A stretch of DNA of 64,000 nt from Rhodanobacter thiooxydans LCS2 (GTDB lineage: Bacteria; Pseudomonadota; Gammaproteobacteria; Xanthomonadales; Rhodanobacteraceae). The position numbers and the translations under genes were made by a program. This document shows, piece after piece, positions 38,047 through 47,139 of the stretch; the stretch's first letter is position 1; each line of letters opens with the position of its first letter. The stretch is taken from the NCBI RefSeq assembly GCF_000264375.1, contig NZ_AJXW01000011.1:30438-94437 (forward strand), read 5' to 3'. Under the pieces are notes generated by a model. The model did no database searches, was not told the origin of the DNA, and saw only the letters and a program-made list of their open reading frames with translations.

Positions 38047-38862
38047 ATGCACGGTTCCATTGATCTGGATGCCTACCTGCGGCGCGTCGGCTGGCGCGGC
38101 AGCGTGGCCGCCGACCTGGCCAGCTTGCGCGGGCTGGCCGTGACGCACGTGGCGGCGATCCCCTTCGAGAGTCTCTCTCCGCTGCTGGGCCTGCCGGTGC
38201 CGCTGGATACGCCCGCGCTGGAACGCAAGCTGGTGCACGATGGCCGCGGCGGCTACTGCTTCGAGCAGAACCTGCTGTTCGCCGCGGTGCTGCGCACGAT
38301 CGGTTTCGAGGTGTCCGGGCTGATCGCGCGGGTGCTGTGGCAGCACCCGGAGGATGCGGTCACCGCGCAGACCCACATGCTGCTGCGCGTCGAGCTGGAC
38401 GGAGCGAGCTGGCTGACGGACGTCGGTTTCGGCAACCAGGTGCTGACCGGCGCGCTGCGGCTGCAGGCCGACGTGGAACAGCCGACCGGCCACGAGCCGT
38501 TCCGGCTGGTCGAGCGCGATGGCGAATGGCGCATGCAGTCATGCGTGCGCGGGCAGTGGCTGACGCTGTACCGATTCGACCTGCGCCGCTGCGAGATGGT
38601 CGACTACGTGGTGGCCAACCACTACGTCTCCACGCATCCGGCCTCGCGCTTCCCGCGCAACCTGATCGCGGCGCGTACCACCGCCGACCGGCGCCTGAGC
38701 CTGCTCAACCATGAGTTCACCGTGCGCCGGCTGGGCCGGGAACCCGAGCGGCACCGGCTGGCCGGCGTCGCCGACATCCGCCGCGTGCTCGAAGAAGAGT
38801 TCCTGCTGCGCCTGCCGCCCGGCGAGGCGCTGGACCGGCGCCTGGCCCAATTGCCGGACTGA
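38047..38862 (+). CDS. nat: Arylamine N-acetyltransferase
   Basis: This 271-residue enzyme transfers acetyl groups from acetyl-CoA to arylamines and hydrazines. The catalytic triad is Cys71 in RGGYCFEQN, His110 in AQTHMLLRV and Asp125 in WLTDVGFGN. It begins close to the standard N-terminus (MHGSIDLDAYLRRVGW) and has the usual length. It may act in detoxification or, in some bacteria, in lipid or antibiotic metabolism. It is convergent with the YbcJ-like gene, with a REP doublet between them. Confidence 0.93.
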   Translation: MHGSIDLDAYLRRVGWRGSVAADLASLRGLAVTHVAAIPFESLSPLLGLPVPLDTPALERKLVHDGRGGYCFEQNLLFAAVLRTIGFEVSGLIARVLWQHPEDAVTAQTHMLLRVELDGASWLTDVGFGNQVLTGALRLQADVEQPTGHEPFRLVERDGEWRMQSCVRGQWLTLYRFDLRRCEMVDYVVANHYVSTHPASRFPRNLIAARTTADRRLSLLNHEFTVRRLGREPERHRLAGVADIRRVLEEEFLLRLPPGEALDRRLAQLPD

Positions 38863-38888
38863 CCCGCATCGTCGGGAGGCCTCGCCGG

Positions 38889-39010
38889 GTAGGAGCCCGC
38901 TCGCGGGCGATGCTCCTGGATTTGCTGTTGAGAGCCGGGATGACCAGGCCTTCGTCTGTCGAGAGCCGGGATTCGCAAAAGCAGGACATTGCCCGCGAGC
39001 GGGCCCCTAC
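38889..39010. repeat. REP doublet (GTAG class) after the NAT gene
   Basis: The left arm starts GTAGGAGCCCGCTCGCGG and the right arm ends GCCCGCGAGCGGGCCCCTAC; the spacer again contains GGGATTCGCAAAAG. The right CTAC (39007-39010) supplies the TAG stop of the minus-strand YbcJ-like gene. Confidence 0.88.
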
Positions 39011-39252
39011 CGGGAGCGTGAGTCGTGGGGGTTTGGGTCGGCCAGCACGTGGATTTCAGCGTCGCCGGTGCGGACGACCTGGCCTGCGCGGATCTTGCAG
39101 GTCTTGCGCAGCTCCGTCGCGCCGTCCACGCGCACTGCGCCGCTGGCCACGATCGCCTTGCCGGCGCCGCCGCTGTCGCACAGACCGACCAGCTTCAGCA
39201 GCAGGTTCAGCTCGACGTAGTCGCCTTCCAGTTCAAAGTTAATGGTTTGCAT
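39007..39252 (-). CDS. YbcJ-like S4-domain RNA-binding protein
   Basis: This 81-residue protein contains one S4 RNA-binding domain: VELNLLLKLVGLCDSGGAGKAIVASG followed by VRVDGATELRKTCKIRAGQVV. YbcJ-type proteins bind RNA, perhaps in ribosome function, but their role is unproven. The TAG stop is contributed by a REP element, so the last few residues may be recent. The barstar gene starts just upstream on the same strand. Confidence 0.85.
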   Translation of the reverse strand: MQTINFELEGDYVELNLLLKLVGLCDSGGAGKAIVASGAVRVDGATELRKTCKIRAGQVVRTGDAEIHVLADPNPHDSRSR

Positions 39253-39272
39253 GGGTGTCCCGGGTGGTTGGA

Positions 39273-39713
39273 TCAGGCGGCGGGGCGTTCGTCGAACGCG
39301 CTGTCCGGCAGCGCGAGGAACGCGAACCATGGGCGGTCGTGTTCTGCGCCGAAGGTGGCAGCGTCGTCGAGGATGCCGAGCAGGATGTCGTAGTCGGCCG
39401 CGGCGGCCTGGCGCAGTTCATCAGCGTGGTCGAACAGCAGCACGTGGCCCCACGCCGGCAGCCAGCCGAGGTCGCGCAGGCAGTCGGCCAGCGCGTCCCA
39501 GTTGTGGCCGAAACTGGCCGGCAGCTGCAGCGAGACCGCGAGGCGGCGCAGCAGTTCGTTCTTGTCGCGGCAGCCGGCCAGGTCGGTGCGGCATACATCC
39601 AGTTCATCGCGCGCGGCGGCGCGCGCCAGGTGGTCCAGGTCGTTGACGCCGACGAAATACACCCCGCTCAGGCCGGGCCTGGTCAGGTCCAGGTCGAAAC
39701 CGTGCAGATTCAT
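39273..39713 (-). CDS. Barstar-family ribonuclease inhibitor
   Basis: This 146-residue cytoplasmic protein has the barstar core: CRDKNELLRRLAVSLQLPASFGHNWDALADCLRDLGWLP and an acidic binding face (HADELRQAAAADYD). Barstar inhibits barnase-type RNases by covering their active site. It overlaps the upstream ribonuclease gene by four bases (ATGA), which strongly suggests an RNase/inhibitor pair. An N-terminal extension of about 40 residues precedes the core. Confidence 0.85.
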   Translation of the reverse strand: MNLHGFDLDLTRPGLSGVYFVGVNDLDHLARAAARDELDVCRTDLAGCRDKNELLRRLAVSLQLPASFGHNWDALADCLRDLGWLPAWGHVLLFDHADELRQAAAADYDILLGILDDAATFGAEHDRPWFAFLALPDSAFDERPAA

Positions 39714-40129
39714 TGGGCCATCTCGAGGCGGCGGAAGCTGCGGTAGTGGTCGTCGCTGTAGTACCAGACCACCGGCGGCATGCCACCGGTGACGATGCGC
39801 CGCGCGCCGCGGTTGCGCGCGCCGGGCGTTTCCACCGTGTACTCGTGGTAGTAGCCGCGCGACTGTTTCGGCAACAGGCCTTCGTAGTTGCCGAACACGG
39901 CGCCGTCCTGAGCGTGCGGGAACGGGCCGCCGCGGGCGATCAGCGCCAGCGTGTCGCGCGCCTCGGGCGGCAGCGCGTCCGCGGCGGGGGCCGCGGGCAG
40001 GGCCGGGACGGAAGTGGCGGTCGCAGCCGTTGCCGGCACGGCGGCGGGTGCCGGGACGCCGGTGTAGTACTTCCACAGGATCGCAGCGAGGACGACGACC
40101 AGTACGATCAGGGGCTTGAACGAGCGCAT
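39710..40129 (-). CDS. Barnase-family ribonuclease with N-terminal anchor or signal
   Basis: This 139-residue protein has a hydrophobic helix (PLIVLVVVLAAILW), an Ala/Pro-rich linker, and a barnase-like RNase domain with the family order: FGNYEGLLPKQSRGYYHEYTV, TPGARNRGARRIVTG and the C-terminal YYSDDHYRSFRRLE, where the histidine is the probable catalytic residue and a glutamate is in YHEYTV. It is co-transcribed with barstar, which protects the cytoplasm if export fails. The RNase may be secreted or membrane-held; its role as food enzyme or competitor toxin is an inference. Confidence 0.82.
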   Translation of the reverse strand: MRSFKPLIVLVVVLAAILWKYYTGVPAPAAVPATAATATSVPALPAAPAADALPPEARDTLALIARGGPFPHAQDGAVFGNYEGLLPKQSRGYYHEYTVETPGARNRGARRIVTGGMPPVVWYYSDDHYRSFRRLEMAQ

Positions 40130-40267
40130 GCAGGCAGGTGAGCGAAGGGGAGGCGGCGCGAGCTTAGCAGGGCCGTTGCGCCGGACGGGGTTCCACGATC
40201 GCAGGAAATTGCGCACACTCGGCCGCCGTGGCCGCGCCGCCTGCACCGCCCCGTTCCTGGAGTCGCG

Positions 40268-41821
40268 ATGAGTCATACCCCCGAGCATGCCGAGGGCCGC
40301 CTGCCGCGGCAGATCGCCTACATCATCGGCAACGAAGGCTGCGAGCGTTTCTCGTTCTACGGGATGCGCAACATCCTCACCCCGTTCCTGATCACCTCGC
40401 TGCTGCTGTACCTGCCCGAGGGGCAGCGCGCGCTGGCGGCGAAGGACGTGTTCCACAGCTTCGTGATCGGCGTGTACTTCTTCCCGCTGCTGGGTGGCTG
40501 GCTCAGCGATCGCTTCTTCGGCAAGTACAATACCGTGCTGTGGATGAGCCTGGTGTACTGCGCCGGCCACGCCTGCCTGGCGATCTTCGAGAACAACCGG
40601 CTTGGCTTTTTCGCCGGGCTGGGGCTGATTGCGCTGGGTGCGGGCGGCATCAAGCCGCTGGTGGCATCGTTCGTGGGCGACCAGTTCGACCAGTCCAACA
40701 AGCACCTGGCGAAGATGGTGTTCGACGCGTTCTACTGGATCATCAACTTCGGCTCGTTCTTCGCCTCGCTGCTGATGCCGCTGTTCCTGCACCACTTCGG
40801 CGCGGCGGTGGCGTTCGGCATTCCCGGCGGGTTGATGTTCGTCGCCACCGTGGTGTTCTGGCTGGGTCGCAAGCAGTACGTGATGGTGCCGCCGGGGCCG
40901 CCGGAGCCACATGCGTTCTCGCGGGTGATCCGCACCGCGTTGCTGACGCAGCGACCAGGTCAGGCGCGGCCGGGCCTGTGGCTGGCGGTGGCCGCGGTGG
41001 TGGCGGCGCTGGCGTCGTTCGCGCTGGTGCCTTCGCTGGGCTTCGTCATCGCTGCGTGCATCGCGCTGGTGGTGCTGATCGGCGGCGTGGGCGGCGGCGC
41101 GTGGCTGCAGATGGACCGCGCGCGCGGCGTGCATCCGGACGCTGCCGTCGATGGCGCACGCAACGTGCTGCGCGTGCTGGTCATCTTCGCGCTGACCACG
41201 CCGTTCTTCTCGCTGTTCGACCAGAAGGCCTCGACCTGGGTGATCCAGGGCGGCGAGATGACGATGCCGTCCTGGTTCCGGGCCGCCCAGATGCAGGCAC
41301 TGAACCCGCTGCTGGTGATGCTGCTGATCCCGTTCAACAACCTGGTGCTGTACCCGCTGCTGCGCCGCGCCGGCTACGAGCCCACCGCGCTGCGCCGGAT
41401 GACCTCCGGCATCGCGTTCAGCGGCCTGGCGTGGATCGTGGTGGGCGGGCTGCAGGTAGTGATCGACGGTGGCGATCCGCTGTCGATCGTGTGGCAGGTG
41501 CTGCCGTACGCGCTGCTCACCTTCGGCGAGGTGCTGGTCTCGGCCACCGGGCTGGAGTTCGCCTACAGCCAGGCACCGGCCTCGATGAAGGGCGTGGTGA
41601 TGAGCTTCTGGAACCTCACCACCACGGTCGGCAACCTGTGGGTGCTGCTGGCCAACGCGGCAGTGCGCAACGAGGCGGTGACCGGCTCGATCGCCCGCTC
41701 GGGGCTCAGCGTCACCGCGTTCCAGATGTTCTTCTTCGCCGCGTTCGCGCTGCTCGCCGCGCTGGCGTTCGGACTGTATGCGCGGCGCTATCGCGAAGTC
41801 GATCATTACCGAGCGGCGTAG
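40268..41821 (+). CDS. POT-family proton-coupled peptide transporter
   Basis: This 517-residue MFS transporter of the proton-dependent oligopeptide family imports di- and tripeptides. The N-terminus has the ExxERFxxYG motif (NEGCERFSFYGMRN), then helix 2 and 3 features (GGWLSDRFFGKYNT) and the PTR2 signature GAGGIKPLVASFVGDQFD. Twelve or more helices are evident, with an intervening charged loop around residues 200-225. It is divergent from the barnase gene with 138 bases between, and ends in TAG just before two REP-like palindromes. Confidence 0.88.
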   Translation: MSHTPEHAEGRLPRQIAYIIGNEGCERFSFYGMRNILTPFLITSLLLYLPEGQRALAAKDVFHSFVIGVYFFPLLGGWLSDRFFGKYNTVLWMSLVYCAGHACLAIFENNRLGFFAGLGLIALGAGGIKPLVASFVGDQFDQSNKHLAKMVFDAFYWIINFGSFFASLLMPLFLHHFGAAVAFGIPGGLMFVATVVFWLGRKQYVMVPPGPPEPHAFSRVIRTALLTQRPGQARPGLWLAVAAVVAALASFALVPSLGFVIAACIALVVLIGGVGGGAWLQMDRARGVHPDAAVDGARNVLRVLVIFALTTPFFSLFDQKASTWVIQGGEMTMPSWFRAAQMQALNPLLVMLLIPFNNLVLYPLLRRAGYEPTALRRMTSGIAFSGLAWIVVGGLQVVIDGGDPLSIVWQVLPYALLTFGEVLVSATGLEFAYSQAPASMKGVVMSFWNLTTTVGNLWVLLANAAVRNEAVTGSIARSGLSVTAFQMFFFAAFALLAALAFGLYARRYREVDHYRAA

Positions 41822-41831
41822 CGAACCCCTG

Positions 41832-41905
41832 TGGAGGAGCGCACCCTGCGCGCGATGTCTTTCGTCACGTGACGGAGAGCATCGCGCGCAGGGTGCGCTC
41901 CTACA
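41832..41905. repeat. REP-like doublet, GGAGCGCACC variant
   Basis: Arms GAGGAGCGCACCCTGCGCGC and its complement ending GGTGCGCTCCTAC enclose a spacer with TTTCGTCACGTGACGGA. The arm matches the window's last 21 bases (GTAGGAGCGCACCCTGTGCG), so a second arm family is present besides the GAGCCCGC type. Confidence 0.8.
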
Positions 41906-41925
41906 AATCACGCTGCGGTATCCGC

Positions 41926-41995
41926 GTAGGGCGGGCACTGCCCGCCGCTCTTGATTTGGTTCGTGACGGAGGGCGGCGGGCGGTGCCCACCCTAC
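41926..41995. repeat. Third palindromic repeat (GTAGGGCGGGC), stop codon donor of the DUF72 gene
   Basis: GTAGGGCGGGCACTGCCCGC at 41926 faces GGCGGTGCCCACCCTAC ending at 41995. The CTAC end gives the TAG stop (41992-41994, minus) of the DUF72 gene. The GTAG end is the same signature in a different arm sequence. The rest of the POT-to-DUF72 gap holds the neighbouring doublet only. Confidence 0.8.
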
Positions 41996-42825
41996 GACAT
42001 CCGGTCGACGCGCGACTGCAGCGCCATCGCGGCGGCCGGGTTGCGGTGCTTGGCGGCGCTGATGAAGAACACGAACACGTCGCGCGGTGACGACGGTGGC
42101 TGCGGCGCGGCCACGTGCGGCAGTTCGGCGATGTCTTTGCCCGCGGCCCAGTCGCGTGCATGGCCGGCCCAGTGGTCCAGCTCGGCGGGGAGGTAGCCGG
42201 CGGGGTTGGCGTCTTCGCTGCGCATCAGCCGAACATAGGCGAAATCGCCGGTGAGGTCGGCCAGCGAGGGGTAGTCGGGCGAGTCGGTGAACACCGTCGG
42301 CACACGATGTGCACGGGCCAGCGCCACGTAGCGTGCATCGAGGAAGCTGGGATGGCGCACTTCCAGCACGTGACGCAGCGGCCGGCCGTCCAGCTCGCGC
42401 GGCAGCAGGTCGAGGAAGGCGGCGAGGTCGTCGGCGTCGAACGGGCGCGACGGCGGCAGCTGCCACAGGATCGGTCCCAGCCGGTCGCCCATCTCGGCCA
42501 GACCGCCATGCACGAAGCCGCGGATTCCGGTGCTGGTGTCGGCCAGCCGCTTGCCTTCGGTGACGTAGCGCGGTGCCTTCAGCGAGAAGACGAAACCTTC
42601 CGGCGTCTCCGCCGCCCACTTGGCGTAGGTGGCCGGCTTCTGCGCGCCGTAGTAGGTACCATTGATCTCGATCGCGCGCAGCTGGCGGCTGGCGTATTCC
42701 AGCTCGCGCCGCTGCACCAGCTTCGCCGGGTAGAAATTGTCGCGCCACGGCGCGTAGTTCCAGCCGCCGATACCGACGCGGATGTGCGGGCCGTCGTGGC
42801 TGGCGGGGGTGAACAGGTCGTTCAT
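41992..42825 (-). CDS. DUF72 protein
   Basis: This 277-residue DUF72 (YecE-type) protein has a TIM-barrel-like fold. It starts MNDLFTPASHDGPHIRVGIGGWNYAPWRDNFYPA and includes EINGTYYGAQKPATYAKWA, FSLKAPRYVTE, and GPILWQLPP, all common in the family. The function is unknown. Its stop TAG comes from a palindromic repeat. It overlaps the upstream PAP2 gene by four bases on the same strand, so co-expression is likely. Confidence 0.87.
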   Translation of the reverse strand: MNDLFTPASHDGPHIRVGIGGWNYAPWRDNFYPAKLVQRRELEYASRQLRAIEINGTYYGAQKPATYAKWAAETPEGFVFSLKAPRYVTEGKRLADTSTGIRGFVHGGLAEMGDRLGPILWQLPPSRPFDADDLAAFLDLLPRELDGRPLRHVLEVRHPSFLDARYVALARAHRVPTVFTDSPDYPSLADLTGDFAYVRLMRSEDANPAGYLPAELDHWAGHARDWAAGKDIAELPHVAAPQPPSSPRDVFVFFISAAKHRNPAAAMALQSRVDRMS

Positions 42826-43616
42826 GACTGCACTCCGGTGGCGGGCTTGCCCAGATGTTCGGCGGCGCCGATGCACAGCACCAGCCACGCCGCACCGGCC
42901 GCGTAGCCGGCCACCACATCGCTGAAATAGTGCACCTGCAGCAGCACGCGGCTGAGTCCGACCACGCCAACCAGCAGCACCGCAGCGGCGATCACGGCGC
43001 GGTGGAAGCGTGGCGGCAGCAGGCGCAGCAGCACGTAGGCCAGCATGCCGTAGAACACGATGGAACCGAACGCATGGCCGCTGGGGAAACTCCAGCCGGG
43101 TTCGACCACGAAGCCGTGGTCGTGCAGCGGTCGCACGCGCCGGAACAGCGCCTTGAGGCCGCCGTTGATCGGCATGATGCCGAGCAGCGCCACCATCCAG
43201 ACGCCTGCCAGCTGCCAGTGTCGGCGCAGCAGCAGGAATGCGGCCACCACGACCGCGGCAGGGGCTATCCACCATAGGTCGCCCAGATGCGTGATCGCCG
43301 CGATACCGCGCAGCACCGGCAGCGGCAATTGCGCGCGCAGGCTTTCGGCCAGGCCGGCATCGAAGCGCGCCAGCTCGCCAGCCCGCCCCCCGGCGACTGC
43401 GGCGGCGATGGCTAGGAACAGCAGGGTCAGCGCCAGCAGCAGGATCAGCCCGACCTGCCAGCGCAGTACCGTCCGCGTCTGGTTGCCGGCGAGCGCGCGG
43501 TGTTGCCAGCGTGCATTGCGCTGCCAGGCGAGGTCGCCGGCCAGCACGGCCAGCAACAGCAGAAATGCCCACAGCCGCAGGGCGTGGGCGGCGATCCATT
43601 CCGCCATGGGGTCCAT
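42822..43616 (-). CDS. PAP2-family membrane phosphatase, longer type
   Basis: This 264-residue protein has N-terminal membrane helices and the PAP2 motifs KALFRRVRP, FPSGHAFGS and SRVLLQVHYFSDVVAGY. A double-length N-terminus (about 100 residues before motif 1) distinguishes it from the 187-residue PAP2 at 2774. Likely substrates are phospholipid phosphates. ATG 43616 was chosen; an internal ATG at 43607 is three residues later and cannot be excluded. It is divergent from the serine hydrolase gene with 150 bases between. Confidence 0.86.
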   Translation of the reverse strand: MDPMAEWIAAHALRLWAFLLLLAVLAGDLAWQRNARWQHRALAGNQTRTVLRWQVGLILLLALTLLFLAIAAAVAGGRAGELARFDAGLAESLRAQLPLPVLRGIAAITHLGDLWWIAPAAVVVAAFLLLRRHWQLAGVWMVALLGIMPINGGLKALFRRVRPLHDHGFVVEPGWSFPSGHAFGSIVFYGMLAYVLLRLLPPRFHRAVIAAAVLLVGVVGLSRVLLQVHYFSDVVAGYAAGAAWLVLCIGAAEHLGKPATGVQS

Positions 43617-43766
43617 CGGGTTCCTCGATCCGGCGCAGCCGCGTGGGGCGGCGCGATGGCGCCATGATCGGCGTTGCCGCATGCCACGTCGAGCTGTGAC
43701 TTCCAGCGCTGGCCTCGCCCGCGGTTTGCCGCGATAGTGGCGGCCTTGCCACCCGCGGAGCCCCCG

Positions 43767-45440
43767 ATGTCCCAGCGACCCCTCTCCCTGCGCCTGGCGT
43801 TGTGCTGCGCGCTGCTCGTGTCCGCCACTGCTGCCGTGGCGCAGGCTCCGGCCGCGCGCACGCCGCCGCCGGTCTCCACCGGCGACACCGCGCGACCGCT
43901 GCTGCCGGATCAGTTGCAGGACTTCGGCGCCTACGTGGACAGCGCGCGCAAGACCTTCGACGTGCCGGGCATCGCGGTGGCGATCGTCAAGGACGGCCAT
44001 GTCGTCATGGAGCAGGGCTTCGGCCTGCGCGAGCTGGGCAAGCCGGACAAGGTGGACGCGAACACGCTGTTCGCGATCGCCTCCAACACCAAGGCATTCA
44101 CCGCCGCTGCGCTGCAGCAGCTGGCGGGCGCAGGCAAGCTGAAGATGGACGACCGGGTGGTCGACCACCTGCCGTGGTTCCGCATGTCCGACCCGTACAT
44201 CACCCACGAGATGCGCATCCGTGACCTGCTGGCGCACCGCAGCGGCCTCAGCCTCGGCGCGGGCGACCTGCTGTACTGGCCGCCGACTTCGTACAGCACG
44301 AAGGAAGTAGTCGAGCGCCTCGCCAACGTACCGATCAAAAACGGTTTCCGTGCCGGCTACGCCTACGACAACATCCTGTTCGCGGTGGCCACGCTCGTGA
44401 TCGAGCAGGCTTCCGGCGAGAGCTACGCCGACTATGTGCGCGAGCACCTGTTCAAGCCGGTCGGCATGGACGAATCGCTGGTCGACATGACCGGCCTGAA
44501 GCCCGGCATGGACGTGGCTACCGGCCACGCCAAGTTCGACTTCAAGGACCTGAAGCCGGTGCCGCCGATGGCCTGGCTCAACGATCCCGGCGCTGGCGGC
44601 ATCTACTCCAGCGTGCACGACCTGGCGAAGTGGATGAACGTGCAGCTGGCCGGCGGCGAGCTGCCGGTGAAGGGCGCCGACGGCAAGCCGGCACGGCTGT
44701 TCTCCGAGGCCAGCCACCGCGAGATGTGGAGCGTGCTGACCCCGATCAAGATCGGCAAGCCGCCGGTGCCGGAACTGGCGCCGCTGGTGCCGAACTTCTC
44801 CGGCTACGGCGAAAGCTGGTTCCTGTCCGACTACCGCGGCAAGAAGCTGGCGTGGCACACCGGCGGCTGGCCGGGCATGGTCTCGCGGGTCACCATGGTG
44901 CCGGAGCTGAAGCTCGGCGTGGTGGTGCTGACCAATGCCGAATCCGGCGCGGCGTTCAACGCGGTGACCTTCCGCGTGCTCGACGCCTACCTCAACCCCG
45001 AGCACAAGACCGACTGGGTGGCCGCCTACGACAAGGCGGTGAAGAAAGCCGAGGCCAAGGCCGACGACAGCTTCGCCAAGCACGAGGCGGCGCGCGACAA
45101 GCACGGCAAGCCGTCGCTGCCGCTGGCGAAATACGTCGGCAGCTACCGTGACCCATGGTACGGCGACATCATCGTCAGCCAGGAGAACGGCAAGCTGCGC
45201 CTGCGCTTCTCGAAGACCGCGCAACTGATCGGCACGATGACGCCGTGGCAGCACGACACCTTCGTGGTGCGCTGGGACGACCGCTCGCTCAACGCCGATG
45301 CCTTCGTCAGCTTCAGCCTCGACATGGACGGCCGCATCACCGAGGTACGCATGCAGCCGATCTCGCCGCTGACCGACTTCAGCTTCGACTTCCAGGATCT
45401 GCGCCTGGCGCCGGTTGCGCTGCCGTCGGAAGCCGACTGA
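43767..45440 (+). CDS. Exported serine hydrolase of the beta-lactamase class C/esterase family
   Basis: This 557-residue secreted protein has a signal peptide (LRLALCCALLVSATAAVAQA) and a class C beta-lactamase-like domain with the SxxK nucleophile (AIASNTKAFTAAAL), the YxN element (GYAYDNILFA) and the third box HTGG. A C-terminal DUF3471-type beta domain follows (about residues 455-550). Family members are D-aminopeptidases, carboxypeptidases or esterases, so beta-lactamase activity should not be assumed. The next gene, an esterase, follows by 67 bases on the same strand. Confidence 0.87.
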   Translation: MSQRPLSLRLALCCALLVSATAAVAQAPAARTPPPVSTGDTARPLLPDQLQDFGAYVDSARKTFDVPGIAVAIVKDGHVVMEQGFGLRELGKPDKVDANTLFAIASNTKAFTAAALQQLAGAGKLKMDDRVVDHLPWFRMSDPYITHEMRIRDLLAHRSGLSLGAGDLLYWPPTSYSTKEVVERLANVPIKNGFRAGYAYDNILFAVATLVIEQASGESYADYVREHLFKPVGMDESLVDMTGLKPGMDVATGHAKFDFKDLKPVPPMAWLNDPGAGGIYSSVHDLAKWMNVQLAGGELPVKGADGKPARLFSEASHREMWSVLTPIKIGKPPVPELAPLVPNFSGYGESWFLSDYRGKKLAWHTGGWPGMVSRVTMVPELKLGVVVLTNAESGAAFNAVTFRVLDAYLNPEHKTDWVAAYDKAVKKAEAKADDSFAKHEAARDKHGKPSLPLAKYVGSYRDPWYGDIIVSQENGKLRLRFSKTAQLIGTMTPWQHDTFVVRWDDRSLNADAFVSFSLDMDGRITEVRMQPISPLTDFSFDFQDLRLAPVALPSEAD

Positions 45441-45507
45441 GATCGTCCACGCGCCGTGGCCACTGGCGGCGGCGAGTGATTACCACCATCAATCAAGGGG
45501 AAGGATC

Positions 45508-47139
45508 ATGCGTGGAATGCATCGGATGGTCGTCGTACTGCTGGCGTGCGGCCTGTGCGCCGGCGCGGTGCTGGCACGCGATGCCGCGCCGCTGGCGCAC
45601 AGCCCGTTCCGGGTCGAGCTGGGCGGCGCGCAGCACGAGCCGGTCTCCGGCCGCCTGCTGCTGTTCGCCGTCGACGCCAGGGCGGCCACCGCCGCGGCGA
45701 AGGGCGGCAAGGTCGACGAAGTGGACGCCAACCCGTTCGGCGCCGTGCAGGCCTCGGTGGCCGCGCGCGAGGTGAGCCGGCTGGCGCCGGGGCAGGGCGT
45801 GGAGGTCGACGCGGACGTGCAGGCGTTCCCCGCCGGCTGGTCGCAGCTGCCGCCCGGCGACTACTTCGTGCAGGCGGTGCTCGACGTCAATCATGACTAC
45901 AACTACGGCGGCCGCGGCGCCGGCGACCTGGTCAGCCCAGTGCTGAAGGTGCGCCTGCCTGCCGCGGCGGTTCCCGCGCTGAGCCTGGACCGCGTGCTGC
46001 CCGCGCGCGAGCCGTGGGACCTGCCGGTGCGCTACTTCAGCGAGACCACCCGCAAGCACCTCGACGAGGCGCGCCGCGCCGTGCAGCCGCTGGATTTCGT
46101 CAGCCCGGCGCTGAGTGCGTTCTGGGGGCGCCCGATCCACATGCGCGGCTGGGTGCTGCCGCCGCCTGGCTACGACCCGCACGCGAAGCAGACCTGGCCG
46201 GTGGTGTACTACACCCACGGCTTCGGCGGCAGCACGGCATCGCTCGCCGGCAGCGCCGCGATGGTCTACGGCGCGATGGTCGAGCGGCAGATGCCGCCGA
46301 TGATCTGGGTGTTTCTGGACGAGTCCAGCCCCACCGGCACGCACGAATTCGCCGACTCGGTGAACAACGGCCCGTGGGGCACGGCGCTCACCACCGAACT
46401 GATCCCGCAGCTGGAAAAGACCTGGCGCATGGACGCGAAGCCCAGTGGCCGCTTCCTGCAGGGCCATTCCTCCGGCGGCTGGGCCACGCTGTGGCTGCAG
46501 ACGCGCTACCCGAAGATCTTCGGCGGCACCTGGTCCACCTCGCCCGACCCCAGCGACTTCCACGACTTCACCGGCGTGGACCTGTACGCACCGCATGCGA
46601 ACGTGTACCGCAAGCCGGACGGTTCGGCCTACCCGCTGGTGCGCGACAAGGGCAAGGTGATCGCCAGCTTCGAGTCGTTCGCGAAGCTCGAGCACGTGCT
46701 GGGCGCGTACGGCGGCCAGATGGCCTCGTTCGAGTGGGTGTTCTCGCCGCGCGGCCCGGACGGCCGTCCGCTGCCGATGTTCGACCGCGACACCGGCGCG
46801 GTCGATCCCGCGGTGGTGGCGTACTGGCGCGAACACTACGACATCGCCCATCTCGTGCAGGCCAACTGGCCGCGGCTGAAGGCGGACCTGGACGGCAAGA
46901 TCCACGTGGTGGTGGGCACCGCCGACACGTTCTACCTCGATGGGGCCGCGCACCGGCTCAAGACGGTGCTGGATGGATTGGGTGCGAAGTCGGACTTCCG
47001 CTTCCTGCCGGAGCGCACCCACTCCGACCTGTACGTACAGGGCAAGGATCGTCAGGGGCTACTCAAGCAGATGGCGTGGGAGATGTATGCGGTCGCCCGG
47101 CCGGGCACGCAACTGAAGCCCGCTGCGGCCGCGCCCTAG
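45508..47139 (+). CDS. Exported esterase (putative alpha/beta-hydrolase)
   Basis: This 543-residue protein has a signal peptide (VVVLLACGLCAGAVLA) and, after an N-terminal beta-rich region, an esterase-D type alpha/beta-hydrolase domain. The nucleophile is in LQGHSSGGWATL and the oxyanion-type region in VVYYTHGFGGSTAS; the C-terminal part holds a likely acid and base (VVVGTADTFYLDGAA, ERTHSDLYVQG). The Shine-Dalgarno AAGGGGAAGGA precedes the ATG. The substrate is unknown. It ends in TAG with no clear terminator. Confidence 0.82.
   Translation: MRGMHRMVVVLLACGLCAGAVLARDAAPLAHSPFRVELGGAQHEPVSGRLLLFAVDARAATAAAKGGKVDEVDANPFGAVQASVAAREVSRLAPGQGVEVDADVQAFPAGWSQLPPGDYFVQAVLDVNHDYNYGGRGAGDLVSPVLKVRLPAAAVPALSLDRVLPAREPWDLPVRYFSETTRKHLDEARRAVQPLDFVSPALSAFWGRPIHMRGWVLPPPGYDPHAKQTWPVVYYTHGFGGSTASLAGSAAMVYGAMVERQMPPMIWVFLDESSPTGTHEFADSVNNGPWGTALTTELIPQLEKTWRMDAKPSGRFLQGHSSGGWATLWLQTRYPKIFGGTWSTSPDPSDFHDFTGVDLYAPHANVYRKPDGSAYPLVRDKGKVIASFESFAKLEHVLGAYGGQMASFEWVFSPRGPDGRPLPMFDRDTGAVDPAVVAYWREHYDIAHLVQANWPRLKADLDGKIHVVVGTADTFYLDGAAHRLKTVLDGLGAKSDFRFLPERTHSDLYVQGKDRQGLLKQMAWEMYAVARPGTQLKPAAAAP

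Noticed and set aside
39710..42970. A minus-strand frame of more than 1000 codons across barnase, the POT gene and DUF72
   Set aside because: Only its last 139 codons (barnase) are a real gene. The rest is antisense to the POT transporter and out of frame with DUF72.
43767..45440. A beta-lactamase resistance gene
   Set aside because: The motifs are shared by a broad family of esterases and peptidases and it has an extra C-terminal domain; resistance is unsupported.
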